Of a stretch of 64,000 bases of DNA, positions 8,257 through 17,554 are shown piece by piece. Where the stretch lies: the NCBI GenBank assembly GCA_002716585.1, contig PBBL01000003.1, positions 62,001-126,000 of the forward strand, given 5' to 3'. Under the pieces are notes generated by a model that saw only the letters and a program-made list of their open reading frames with translations, searched no databases and was not told the origin of the DNA. The DNA is from Myxococcales bacterium (GTDB lineage: Bacteria; Myxococcota_A; Bradymonadia; Bradymonadales; GCA-2716585). Each line of letters begins with the position of its first letter. Within the stretch, counting starts at the first letter, position 1. Both the position numbers and the translations under genes were made by a program.

Positions 8257-8952
8257 TCAGGTGTCGATGGGGGGCTGCTCGTAGATCTCCGGGGTGTCGA
8301 GCTGGATCGACTCCTGCTCCGCGGCCTTGAAGATGAGCCGCAGCGCCGCGCCCCGCCCGGGGAACGCCGCGTCGCCGCTGAGCCGGGCGTCGTCGCCGCC
8401 TTCGAGCAGCTCGGCGAGGTTGAGCGGGCCGCGGAAGTCGATGCGGAGGTCCACCGACTCGCCCGCCGCCAGCGCGCCGTCGAACTCCTCGCCCTCGAAG
8501 GTCGCGATGAGCAGCACGGGCAGCGAGGCCCGCTCCATCTGCTCGCTGTCGAGCAGGAGCAGGTCGAGCAGGGAGATGTTGGCCAGATCGTCGTCGCCGG
8601 TGTTGGTCAGCCGCACGGACACCTGGGCCGACTCACAGCTCGAAAAGCCGGTGCAGGGGTCGGCGCAGTCGGCGTCCTCGGCCGAGACTCCGTCGGCGCG
8701 GTCGTCGGCCGAGCCGTTCGGGTCGTAGGCCTCCTCGGGGCAGTCCCAGTAGCTGCCGAAGTGCCCGGAGATGTAGATCAGCTCCAGCGTGCTCGCCGCG
8801 CTCGTGGTTGAGCCCGTCGTGCCGTTGCTCGTCTCGGTCACCTCGCCGTTGCCCTCCTCCTCCTCGACCCCGTCGCCGCAGCCGATCTGGAAGCTGACGA
8901 GGGAGAGGCTCAGGAGCAGGAGCAGCAGAGTGTGGGGTAGGGCGCGTCGCAT
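8257..8952 (-). CDS. Acidic lipoprotein of unknown function
   Basis: This 231-residue protein has a typical lipoprotein signal: MRR, a Leu-rich core and a lipobox region ending FQIGC at Cys25. A low-complexity Glu/Thr/Ser stalk (GVEEEEGNGEVTETSNGTTG) follows. A compact domain then contains CPEE, DADCADPCTGFSSCESA and beta-rich segments such as VSVRLTNTGDDDLANI and ESVDLRIDFRG, which resemble an immunoglobulin-like or CARDB-type fold. Four Cys lie close together and probably form disulfides. The gene lies downstream of the cytochrome gene on the same strand with a gap of about 20 bases and is probably in its operon. The function is not known. Confidence 0.7.
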   Translation of the reverse strand: MRRALPHTLLLLLLSLSLVSFQIGCGDGVEEEEGNGEVTETSNGTTGSTTSAASTLELIYISGHFGSYWDCPEEAYDPNGSADDRADGVSAEDADCADPCTGFSSCESAQVSVRLTNTGDDDLANISLLDLLLLDSEQMERASLPVLLIATFEGEEFDGALAAGESVDLRIDFRGPLNLAELLEGGDDARLSGDAAFPGRGAALRLIFKAAEQESIQLDTPEIYEQPPIDT

Positions 8953-8972
8953 GGGATATCCTCCGTTGTGAT

Positions 8973-10205
8973 TCAGAGCGTCTTCAGGAACGTCTTCAGG
9001 TGGTCTTTGTCGGCGCCCTCGACCGGGTCCCCGAAGGGGTGCCCGCTGTCGAGGAGCGCGTCGAGGTCGGCCAGGGAGCCGTCGTGCAGGTAGGGGCCGC
9101 CGCCGCCAACCCCGAGCAGGCTCGGGATCTTGTAGGCGCCGGTGCCCCGCAGCGGGCTGAACGCCGCCGTCGGGTCGCTGGTGAGCAGCTCGGCCTCGAC
9201 GAGGCCGCCGCTGTAGCCCCGCGCCGGGTCGTGACAGGCGGCGCAGCGCTCGGTGAAGACCTCCGCGCCGGGGCTGTTCAGCGCTGGCTCGGAGGTGGGG
9301 CGGTCGATGGTCAGGATGTACAGGGTCAAGGCCCAGACCAGGGCGCGGTCAGGGCGCGCCTCCAGCCCGTGACCCATGATGAACTGCGTCTCGAAGCGCA
9401 CGGCCAGGGAGGCGGGGTTGGCGTGGCGCACGCCGCCGCTGTTGTTCAGGTGGCTGAGCCAGCGCACGCCCCACAGGTCCTGGATCGCCAGGGGGTCATC
9501 GACGCCGTCGTCGGTGACGTCAACCCGGCCCGCGCCCCACCCGGCGTACACGCCCGGCTCGCGGTCCAGGTGCTCCTCCATGTAGAGCGCCCTCGCCAGG
9601 CCGAGGTCGAGCGCCCGGTTCGCGGCGCCCGCCTGGCCGCCGCTGCTGTGGCACAGCGCGTAGGTGATGCCGACGCGGGCGACGCCGCGGGCGTCGCGAA
9701 ACCGCACCAGGCCGCGGACGTTGCCCTCCGCGTCCTGCTCCAGCCCCACGGCGTCCCACAGGTCGGGGCGGCTGACGAGCCACTCCGCGTAGCCGTCTCG
9801 GCGCATCGGCATCATCCAGAACGCCCGCTCGCCGAGCGCCCGCCACGCCTCCGCCGTCTCCGGCAGGGCCTCCCCGCGCAGCGCCTCCCCCTCAAAGGGG
9901 CGCGCCAGGTTCTCCTGCGACACGGCCTCGACCCGGTCGTCGATCTCGGGGAGCAGGTCCCAGCCGCCGACCTCCAGCCCGTAGCTGCTCAGCCGCTTGC
10001 GGGCGTAGGGCAGCTCTGGATCCCAGAGGGCCTCCTCCAGGCGCTCACGGCGCCAGGCGCGGTCCTCCAGCCAGTCGTCGGTGTGCTCCATCATCCACGA
10101 CACCTGCTCCGCCTCCGGGGCGGGCGCGGGCGCCTCCTGCTGGCAACCCAGCAGGGCGGTGAGGGCGATCATCAAGGGACCTATGTGGTGTACGTCACAT
10201 CGCAT
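8973..10205 (-). CDS. Cytochrome c peroxidase/MauG-like lipoprotein with a degenerate first haem site
   Basis: This 410-residue protein (or 399 if it starts at the internal ATG 10172) has a short lipoprotein signal with lipobox ALLGC (Cys21). The C-terminal half has a canonical haem c site, CAACH (321-325), followed by the segment RGTGAYKIPSLLGVGGGGPYLHDGS (split here: GTGAYKIPSLLG, then PYLHDGS). That segment is diagnostic of the bacterial dihaem peroxidase/MauG superfamily. The place expected for the other haem motif reads YALCH (182-186), so its first Cys is Tyr. The protein may carry one normal haem and one single-thioether haem, or only one haem. It probably works in periplasmic electron transfer or oxidation. 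Both candidate starts have weak ribosome sites. Confidence 0.78.
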   Translation of the reverse strand: MRCDVHHIGPLMIALTALLGCQQEAPAPAPEAEQVSWMMEHTDDWLEDRAWRRERLEEALWDPELPYARKRLSSYGLEVGGWDLLPEIDDRVEAVSQENLARPFEGEALRGEALPETAEAWRALGERAFWMMPMRRDGYAEWLVSRPDLWDAVGLEQDAEGNVRGLVRFRDARGVARVGITYALCHSSGGQAGAANRALDLGLARALYMEEHLDREPGVYAGWGAGRVDVTDDGVDDPLAIQDLWGVRWLSHLNNSGGVRHANPASLAVRFETQFIMGHGLEARPDRALVWALTLYILTIDRPTSEPALNSPGAEVFTERCAACHDPARGYSGGLVEAELLTSDPTAAFSPLRGTGAYKIPSLLGVGGGGPYLHDGSLADLDALLDSGHPFGDPVEGADKDHLKTFLKTL

Positions 10206-10335
10206 GGCGTCCAGTGGTTATTCAAGGTGCGTGCCAGCTCAGCGCAGCCCGCAGCCTCGGGGTTCTGGCCCGCGGGAGGCGGCGCGCGCCCGTGGATTGT
10301 TGAGGGGGGGCGGTGGATTTTCGTGTGGTGGGCGT

Positions 10336-10341
10336 TATGAT
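10336..10341 (+). promoter_or_regulatory. Possible -10 element (TATGAT) for the C_GCAxxG_C_C gene
   Basis: TATGAT lies in a locally AT-rich patch 42 bases before ATG 10383. No good -35 is seen at 16-18 bases, so the call is weak. Confidence 0.3.
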
Positions 10342-10382
10342 TTTTGATGGGCGCCGAGGGTGGCGCGGACGAGGAGGGCGGT

Positions 10383-10871
10383 ATGTCGGAGGAGCTTACG
10401 CTGGAGCAGCTCGTGGCCTGGGCGGGCGACCGGACCCGGCTGTTGTACGACGGGACGGAGGTGGCGCACCGCTCGTGTGGGATCGCGCTGGCGGAGACGT
10501 TCGGGCGAGGCACGACGCCCTACCAGTCGCTGCGTCGGGGCGGGATCACGGGGGAGGGGCAGTGCGGGGCGATCAAGGCCGGGGAGCTGATCCTCGGTGA
10601 GCTGTTCGGCGACCCGGACCCGACCGGCGCGGTGACGGACACGCTGCGCCAGGCGATCCTGAGGTACCGCGAGCTGTGGCGGGAGGAGGTCGATCGGGGG
10701 GAGGCCGACTCGATCATCTGCAACGATCTGACCGGGCAGTTCGCCGCGTTTCGGTCCCCGGAGCGGTATGCGTTCTGCACGCGGATCGCCGAGGACGTGT
10801 CGCGCTGCGTGGCGCGGACGCTGATCGAGCTGGGCGCCGAGGTGGAGACGACGCCGCGGCCGGAGCGGTAG
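10383..10871 (+). CDS. C_GCAxxG_C_C family redox-active protein
   Basis: I chose ATG 10383 (GAGGAGGGCGGT before it) over an in-frame ATG 39 bases upstream. The 162-residue protein has the Cys pattern of the C_GCAxxG_C_C family: C32 in the AHRSCGIALAETFG helix, C61 in GQCGAIKAGE and C113 in SIICNDLTG, with further Cys at about 132 and 142. Members are small cytoplasmic proteins proposed to be redox-active, often beside thioredoxin-like or electron-transfer genes. Here the neighbours are a convergent acyl-CoA synthetase (stop to stop, three bases apart) and a divergent cytochrome lipoprotein. No precise reaction is known for the family. Confidence 0.82.
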   Translation: MSEELTLEQLVAWAGDRTRLLYDGTEVAHRSCGIALAETFGRGTTPYQSLRRGGITGEGQCGAIKAGELILGELFGDPDPTGAVTDTLRQAILRYRELWREEVDRGEADSIICNDLTGQFAAFRSPERYAFCTRIAEDVSRCVARTLIELGAEVETTPRPER

Positions 10872-10874
10872 GGG

Positions 10875-12401
10875 TCAGCGCAGCTCCCGCTTGAGGATCT
10901 TGCCGGTCGGCCCCTTGGGCAGCTCGGCCATGAACTCGACGCTCCGCGGGTACTTGTAGGCCGCGAGCTGCTCCTTGCAGTAGGCGATGACCTGCGCCTC
11001 GGTCGCCTCGGCGCCCTCCTTCAGGGCCACGAACGCCTTGACCTCCTCGCCGTGGCTCTCGTGCGGTACGCCGATGACGGCGGCCTCGACCACGCCGGGG
11101 TAGGCGTAGAGGACCTCCTCGATCTCGCGGGGGTAGACGTTGAAGCCGCCCCGGATGATCATGTCCTTCTTGCGATCGACGATGAAGTAATAGCCCTCGT
11201 CGTCGCGGGTGGCGACGTCGCCGGTGTGGAACCAGCCGTCGCGGAACGCCTCCTCGTTGGCGGCGGGCTTCTGGTAGTAGCCCTTCATGACGTTCGGCCC
11301 CTTGATGCAGATCTCGCCGGGGGTGTCGGGCTCGGCGATGACGTTGCCCTCGACGTCCTCCAGGCGGAACTCGACGCCTTGCAGGGGCAGGCCGATGGAG
11401 CCCGCCTTCTTGGGCTGGTCGAGGACGTTGAAGCTGGCGACGGGGCTGGTCTCGCTCAGGCCGTAGCCCTCCAGGATGTTGACGTCGTACTTGGCGTCGA
11501 AGTTCTTCATCACCTCGACCGGCATGGCCGAGCCGCCCGAGACGCACAGCCGCAGGTGGCTCAGGTCGAAGTCGTCGGCCTCGGGGGCGTTGAGCAGCGC
11601 GAAGTACATCGTGGGGACCCCGGCGAAGAAGCTCACCTTGTGCTTCTGCATCAGCCCCAGCGCGGCCTTGACCTCAAAGCGCGGCAGGAGCACCACCGAG
11701 CCGCCCGCGCGGAACATCGTGTTCTGGACCACGGTCTGCCCGAAGCTGTGGAACAGCGGCAGGGTCGCCAGCGCGACGTCGCTCTCCTGGGCGCCGAGCA
11801 GGCGGGTGACGCAGTAGTCGGCGTTGTAGAACAGGTTGAAGTGGGTCAGCTCCGCCCCCTTGGGCCGCCCGGTCGTCCCCGAGGTGTAGAGGATGACGGC
11901 GGTGTCGTCGGGCATCGTGTTGGGCAGCTCCTCCACCGGGGTCGCCTGCCCGATGAGCGCCATCATGTTGTGGGCGCCTTCGGGCGCGGTCCGATCGCTC
12001 GGGTCGGCGCGCACCACGATCAGGTGCTTGCAGCTGTCCACCCGGTCGAAGCCCGCGCGGGCCTGCTCGTAGAACCCCTCCCAGGCGACGATCGCGACGG
12101 CGTCCGAGTCCTCCAGGTGGTAGGCGACCTCGGGACCCATCAGGAGCACGTTCAGCGGCACGATCGGCGCCGCCGCGTAGTGCCCGCCGTAGTAGGCCAC
12201 GGTGAACTGCGGGACGTTGGGCAGCATCAGCGCGATGTGCTGCCCCGGCTTGACGCCGAGCCCCGCCAGCGCGCCCGCGAAGCGGCGCGCGAGCAGATCG
12301 AGGGTGCCGTAGGTCATCTCCACGTCGCCGATGACGAGCGCGGTCTTGTCGTGCAGGCGAGCGGCGCTCTCGCGCAGGATGGTGGCCAGGTTCAGAGTCA
12401 T
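10875..12401 (-). CDS. AMP-forming acyl-CoA synthetase (long-chain fatty acid-CoA ligase type)
   Basis: I chose ATG 12401 because AAGGAGGACGC precedes it. The 508-residue product fits class I adenylate-forming enzymes that activate a fatty acid as acyl-AMP and then acyl-CoA. Motifs in order are the P-loop-like ILYTSGTTGRPKGAEL (about 165-180), GYGLSETSP (A5), WFHTGDVATRDDEGY (A7), DRKKDMIIRGGFNVYPREIE (A8 hinge) and PKGPTGKILKREL with the catalytic A10 Lys. Medium- or long-chain fatty acids are the likely substrates, but the pocket cannot be read by eye. The gene is alone on its strand, with no beta-oxidation genes beside it. Confidence 0.92.
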   Translation of the reverse strand: MTLNLATILRESAARLHDKTALVIGDVEMTYGTLDLLARRFAGALAGLGVKPGQHIALMLPNVPQFTVAYYGGHYAAAPIVPLNVLLMGPEVAYHLEDSDAVAIVAWEGFYEQARAGFDRVDSCKHLIVVRADPSDRTAPEGAHNMMALIGQATPVEELPNTMPDDTAVILYTSGTTGRPKGAELTHFNLFYNADYCVTRLLGAQESDVALATLPLFHSFGQTVVQNTMFRAGGSVVLLPRFEVKAALGLMQKHKVSFFAGVPTMYFALLNAPEADDFDLSHLRLCVSGGSAMPVEVMKNFDAKYDVNILEGYGLSETSPVASFNVLDQPKKAGSIGLPLQGVEFRLEDVEGNVIAEPDTPGEICIKGPNVMKGYYQKPAANEEAFRDGWFHTGDVATRDDEGYYFIVDRKKDMIIRGGFNVYPREIEEVLYAYPGVVEAAVIGVPHESHGEEVKAFVALKEGAEATEAQVIAYCKEQLAAYKYPRSVEFMAELPKGPTGKILKRELR

Positions 12402-12590
12402 GCGTCCTCCTTGGTGTCCAGGGTCGTGTACGCGATGGCGCGCCGGTCCGAAGACCAGCGCCGTTCGTGTGGAGCGCCCGTACCGTGCGGGCGACGACCA
12501 ACGCGTCATGGTGCATGTGCAGTATGCACGATCGGGCAGGCGCCGTGCACCTGTTATCGGGGGAGAGGAGGAGGAGGAGGGGGGAGGGCG

Positions 12591-13529
12591 CTACGTCACG
12601 AGGGTGAGCGCCCCCAGCCCGTCCAGCCGCTCCTGGATCTGCCTGGCCTGTCGGGCGCCGAGGCCGTTCTTGACCCGGAAGGGCAGCGCGCGCAGCTCCT
12701 CCTTGAGCGCCTTCGCCTCGCGCCCCGTGATCGACTTGAGCGCGAAGATCAGCGTCAGGTCGGCCTTGTCGAAGCCGGTGATGTACACGCTGTTGGGATC
12801 GAGCGAGGCGTCTGGAGCGGCGGCGGCTGTCGCTTGGGGGGCGCTCGCCGTCTTCTTCGCCGTGGCCGTCTTCTTCGTCGCGGCGGGGGCGGCGGTCGCC
12901 GCGGCGGGCTCCCAGGGCAGGCGAGCGCCCTGCTCGACCTCGATCATCTGGACCGGCTTGGGGCCGAGCGAGCCGCCCGGCTCCCAGGGGAGCCGCTTGA
13001 CGTCGCTCTGGAACGTCGGCGCGGGGCGCTGCAACATGGACTCGGGGCGCTGCAACATGGACTCGGAGCGCTGCAACATGGACTCGGAGCGCTGAAAGAG
13101 CGCCTCGGACCGGGTCATGAGCTGCTCCGGCCGTTGAAAGAGCGGCTCGGACCGCCCCAGGAGCGGCTCGGACCGCTCCATGAGCGGCGCGGGGCGCTGA
13201 AAGAGCGCCTCGGCCCGCCCGGCGCTCGCCCCGCCCGGCTCCCAGGGGAGCCGCGACGTCCTGGGGGGTCTCTTGCGATCCTGATCGAGGCGCTCTCGGG
13301 CCTGCTTCAGCAGCGTGGAGAGGACCTTCTTGTCGAAGGTGTCGAGGATGACCGCGTGGAAGCTCCCATCGACGAACGACTCGAGGTCGCAGCGGTAGGT
13401 GCGCTCCTTGTCGCCCCACTGATCGCCGACCACGATCTCGTCGCCCTCCAACGCGACGTATGAGGTCTTGCCCGAACCCTGAATCTCCCAACGCCACGGC
13501 TGGGTGTCGATCTGTCGCGTCACGATCAT
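12591..13529 (-). CDS. Heptad-repeat protein with LPWEP motifs and a C-terminal ribosomal L7/L12-like domain
   Basis: This 312-residue protein has no close family that I know. It has four parts. Residues 1-85 are a compact domain (PWRWEIQGSGKTSYVAL, VVGDQWGDKERTYRCDLESF). Residues 107-176 are ten tandem heptads of pattern E/A-x-L/M-F/L/M-x-R-S/P. Three copies of RLPWEP (93-98, 179-184, 203-208) flank them, with an Ala/Thr/Lys linker behind. Residues 247-312 resemble the L7/L12 C-terminal domain: FALKSITGREAKALKEEL, LPFRVKNGLGARQA and a closing LGALTLVT. The gene is transcribed away from the Nth-UNG fusion and shares a symmetrical promoter region with it. There is no signal peptide or membrane segment. 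Function is unknown; a multivalent scaffold is my inference. Confidence 0.72.
   Translation of the reverse strand: MIVTRQIDTQPWRWEIQGSGKTSYVALEGDEIVVGDQWGDKERTYRCDLESFVDGSFHAVILDTFDKKVLSTLLKQARERLDQDRKRPPRTSRLPWEPGGASAGRAEALFQRPAPLMERSEPLLGRSEPLFQRPEQLMTRSEALFQRSESMLQRSESMLQRPESMLQRPAPTFQSDVKRLPWEPGGSLGPKPVQMIEVEQGARLPWEPAAATAAPAATKKTATAKKTASAPQATAAAAPDASLDPNSVYITGFDKADLTLIFALKSITGREAKALKEELRALPFRVKNGLGARQARQIQERLDGLGALTLVT
13002..13211 (-). repeat. Tandem 21-bp repeats encoding ten heptads
   Basis: About ten degenerate 21-bp units encode heptads such as ESMLQRS, EALFQRS and EPLLGRS. The three units around 13020-13095 are nearly identical at DNA level (CTGCAACATGGACTCGG core on the plus strand), pointing to recent slippage or unequal recombination. 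Confidence 0.85.
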
Positions 13530-13621
13530 GGTCGCCTCCTCGGTCTCTTGTGTCTCCTCTCAACCCACACTGGACTCCTGCCATACAACGCGCCATCGTG
13601 TCGACCAGCCTGAGCGTCGTT

Positions 13622-13665
13622 ATTCTACATCTGGACTTGTGTTCAGACAAGCCCGGAGGTAGAAT
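13622..13665. promoter_or_regulatory. Face-to-face, near-symmetrical divergent promoter pair
   Basis: On the plus strand TTGTGT (13637-13642), 17 bases, TAGAAT (13660-13665) points towards the Nth-UNG gene. On the minus strand TTGTCT (13650-13645), 17 bases, TAGAAT (13627-13622) points towards the heptad-repeat gene. The two -35 elements overlap and the whole 44-bp block is an imperfect palindrome (ATTCTAC ... GTAGAAT; CTTGT ... ACAAG). Confidence 0.6.
13631..13647 (+). promoter_or_regulatory. Possible SOS (LexA) box between the divergent promoters
   Basis: CTGGACTTGTGTTCAGA matches 14 of 17 positions of the Myxococcus xanthus LexA motif as I remember it (CTRHAMRYBYGTTCAGS), including the whole GTTCAG core. 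It overlaps both -35 elements, where a repressor would block both promoters. The consensus is from memory, so this is tentative. Confidence 0.4.
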
Positions 13666-13727
13666 CTCACGCATCATTTCTCTGAGGGACCCACGCGAGC
13701 GGGTCGAGATGACGGGAGGAGGAGACC

Positions 13728-15122
13728 TTGTCGGACACCATAGCCCAGATTGACGAGATTGTTGCCCGGTTGCGCGACGCCTACCCCAACGCGACCTACG
13801 AGCTGAACTGGACCACCCCCGAGGAGATGCTGGTGGCGACCTTCCTCGCGGCCCAGACCACCGACAAGAAGGTCAACGAGGTCACCGCCTCCCTCTTCAA
13901 AAAATACCCCAACCCCCAGGCGTTCGCCGACGCCGACGTCAAGGAGCTGGAGCAGGACCTCGTCGGGGTCAGCTTCCACCGCAAGAAGTCCAAGGCGCTC
14001 AAGAAGCTCAACCAGGATCTGGTCAACCGCTTCGGCGGCAAGGTCCCCAGGGACATCAACCAGATGATCAAGCTCAAGGGGGTCGCCCGCAAGAGCGCCA
14101 ACGTCGTGCTCAACTGCTGCTTTGACATCCCGAGCGGGGTCATCGTCGACACCCACGTCAAGCGCAACTCGCCGCGCATGGGCCTCTCCACCCAGACCAC
14201 CCCCGAGAAGATCGAGCGCGATCTGATGAAGATCGTCCCCAAGGAGCACTGGACCCACTTCGGCCCGGCCATGATCATCCACGGCCGCTACACCTGCACC
14301 GCCCGCAACCCCAACTGCGCCGAGTGCATCTTCCTCGACCTCTGCCCCCGCAACGACGTCTCGGGGCGCCGCCCCGCCCTCCCCGCCGACTTCAAGTACA
14401 AGGACGGCTGGCGCTCCAGCGCCGCACCCGCCGCGAAGACCGGCGACGCAGGCGTCATCGACGGCTGGGTCGAGCACCTCGCCGAGGAGATGGACAAGCC
14501 CTACTTTCAGCGCCTCGTGGAGTTCGTCGATGACGAGCGCGGCAACCATCAGGTCTTCCCCCCCGAGGACGAGGTCTTCGCCGCCTTCTCCATGACCCCG
14601 CTGGAGGAGGTCAAGGTCGTCCTCCTCGGCCAGGACCCCTACCACGACGACGACCAGGCCCACGGCCTCTGCTTCTCGGTCCGCCCCAACATCAAGATCC
14701 CCCCGTCGCTGCGCAACATGTACAAGGAGCTCAAGACCGACGTCGGCGTCTCCCCACCCAAGCACGGCTACCTCGCGGGCTGGGCGCGCCAGGGCGTGCT
14801 GATGCTCAACACCGTCCTCACCGTCCGCGCCCACGAGGCCAACTCCCACCAGAAGAAGGGCTGGGAGACCTTCACCGATGAGGTCATCAAGCTCGTCAGC
14901 CGCGAGTGCGACCACGTCGTCTTCATCCTCTGGGGCACCTCGGCCAAGAAGAAGGCCAAGCTCATCAACAAGCGCAAGCACACCATCCTCAAGGGCACCC
15001 ACCCCTCGCCGCTGTCCGCCTCCCGCGGCTTCTTCGGCTCCAAGCCCTACTCCGAGGTCAACGCCGCGCTGCGTAAGGCGGGGCAGGCCGAGATCGACTG
15101 GGGCCAGCTCCCCACCCACTGA
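13728..15122 (+). CDS. Endonuclease III / uracil-DNA glycosylase (family 1) fusion protein
   Basis: Two complete base-excision-repair glycosylases lie in one 464-residue frame. Residues 1-215 are endonuclease III. The helix-hairpin-helix is LKGVARKSA (116-124) with catalytic K122, the catalytic Asp is D141 in VDTHVKR, and a 4Fe-4S loop is C190-X6-C197-X2-C200-X5-C206. A linker (about 215-245) leads to a family-1 UNG with the water-activating motif GQDPYH (301-306, D303), the LMLNTVLTV strand (N361) and HPSPLS (425-430, H425). All key residues are kept. The fusion would remove oxidised pyrimidines and uracil and could nick the abasic product. The start is TTG 13728, set by a strong GGGAGGAGGAGACC site; no in-frame ATG fits. 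A shared divergent promoter with a possible SOS box lies upstream. Confidence 0.93.
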   Translation: MSDTIAQIDEIVARLRDAYPNATYELNWTTPEEMLVATFLAAQTTDKKVNEVTASLFKKYPNPQAFADADVKELEQDLVGVSFHRKKSKALKKLNQDLVNRFGGKVPRDINQMIKLKGVARKSANVVLNCCFDIPSGVIVDTHVKRNSPRMGLSTQTTPEKIERDLMKIVPKEHWTHFGPAMIIHGRYTCTARNPNCAECIFLDLCPRNDVSGRRPALPADFKYKDGWRSSAAPAAKTGDAGVIDGWVEHLAEEMDKPYFQRLVEFVDDERGNHQVFPPEDEVFAAFSMTPLEEVKVVLLGQDPYHDDDQAHGLCFSVRPNIKIPPSLRNMYKELKTDVGVSPPKHGYLAGWARQGVLMLNTVLTVRAHEANSHQKKGWETFTDEVIKLVSRECDHVVFILWGTSAKKKAKLINKRKHTILKGTHPSPLSASRGFFGSKPYSEVNAALRKAGQAEIDWGQLPTH

Positions 15123-15161
15123 GACCCCGCCTCATCACCACATGCGCCCCTCGCCTGAAGT

Positions 15162-15170
15162 TGCTACTAT
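15162..15170 (+). promoter_or_regulatory. Extended -10 promoter for pgm
   Basis: TGCTACTAT is an extended -10 (TGn plus TACTAT) 48 bases before ATG 15218. It has the same form as the element at 898. No clear -35 is visible. Confidence 0.4.
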
Positions 15171-15217
15171 GGCGTCGCCCACCCTTACGACGGGGCATGA
15201 CCCAAGGAGCACCACCG

Positions 15218-16858
<1,641 letters not shown>

Positions 16859-16860
16859 AC

Positions 16861-17358
16861 TCAGCAGTCGGGGTCGGGTTGGGCGCAGCCCGCGTCGCAG
16901 ATCCCGTCGCCGTACCAACCCTGCTCGGCGCAGTAGTCGCCCGAGTCGCTTGAGCCAGACCCGCTGTCACCCGAGCAGTCGGGGTCGGGCTGGGCGCAGC
17001 CCTCATCGCAGACCCCGTCGCCGTACCACCCCTGCTCGGCGCAGTGGTCGCTCTCCGGACCTGAGTCATCGCTTGGTGGGGCGCAGTCGGGGTCGGGTTG
17101 GGCGCAGTCCTCGTCGCAGAAGCCGTCTCCGTACCAACCCTGCTCGGCGCAGTGGTCCGTGGCGGGCTGAGCGCAGTCGAGGCAGGCCCACGGCGAGGGG
17201 GCCTGCGGTTCGATGAACTGCGGTTCGCCGAACAACAGCGACAGGGTCTGCTCGGTCAGGCGAGGGGTCTCGTTGAGGGGTTCGGATCCCTCTTCAACGC
17301 AGCCGCTGCACAGCGTCAGCGACAGCGCGGCGATCATGGTGAGGCGAGCGATGGTCAT
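16861..17358 (-). CDS. Cys-rich lipoprotein with three 23-residue CDxxC repeats
   Basis: This 165-residue protein has a lipoprotein signal (MTIARLTMIAALSLTLC, lipobox LCSGC) and an acidic spacer. Three copies of the unit CAEQGWYGDGxCDxxCAQPDPDC follow at residues 70-92, 106-128 and 143-165, the last one ending exactly at the C-terminus. Each unit has four Cys and a pattern that recalls Lin-12/Notch repeats (GDGxCDxxC...DxDC), which bind calcium through Asp side chains. Linkers between units are Ser/Asp/Gly-rich. The protein is expected at the cell surface or in the outer membrane. Function is unknown; disulfide-rich calcium-binding modules are my inference. Confidence 0.75.
   Translation of the reverse strand: MTIARLTMIAALSLTLCSGCVEEGSEPLNETPRLTEQTLSLLFGEPQFIEPQAPSPWACLDCAQPATDHCAEQGWYGDGFCDEDCAQPDPDCAPPSDDSGPESDHCAEQGWYGDGVCDEGCAQPDPDCSGDSGSGSSDSGDYCAEQGWYGDGICDAGCAQPDPDC
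16864..17151 (-). repeat. Three 69-bp direct repeats encoding Cys-rich modules
   Basis: Copies lie at 17083-17151, 16975-17043 and 16864-16932. They are nearly identical in DNA (for example a shared CAGTCGGGGTCGGG and GTACCA/CCCCTGCTCGGCGCAG on the plus strand), so the duplication is recent or kept homogeneous by recombination. Confidence 0.9.
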
Positions 17359-17554
17359 GGTCGGCCCTTGGGTGTGCGCAGCCTGGGGGTTCAGGTCTGC
17401 GGAGCTGCCATGACCTCATTGCAGGAGGTGTGCCGGGCTGAGGAGAGGCGGCGCGAGCATCTCAATCCCGGCGTAATCGGGGTCGAGCCACCCTGGTGGG
17501 GGGTGGGGTGGTGTCACGTCGGGTGGGGGGATGTGACACACACCCACCCAACGC

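Noticed and set aside
13002-13211. Possible CRISPR-like array
   Set aside because: The 21-bp units are contiguous with no spacers and keep frame as protein heptads, so this is a coding repeat.
11052-13463. Plus-strand open frame of about 800 codons
   Set aside because: It crosses the acyl-CoA synthetase gene, the intergenic gap and the heptad-repeat gene, all supported on the minus strand.
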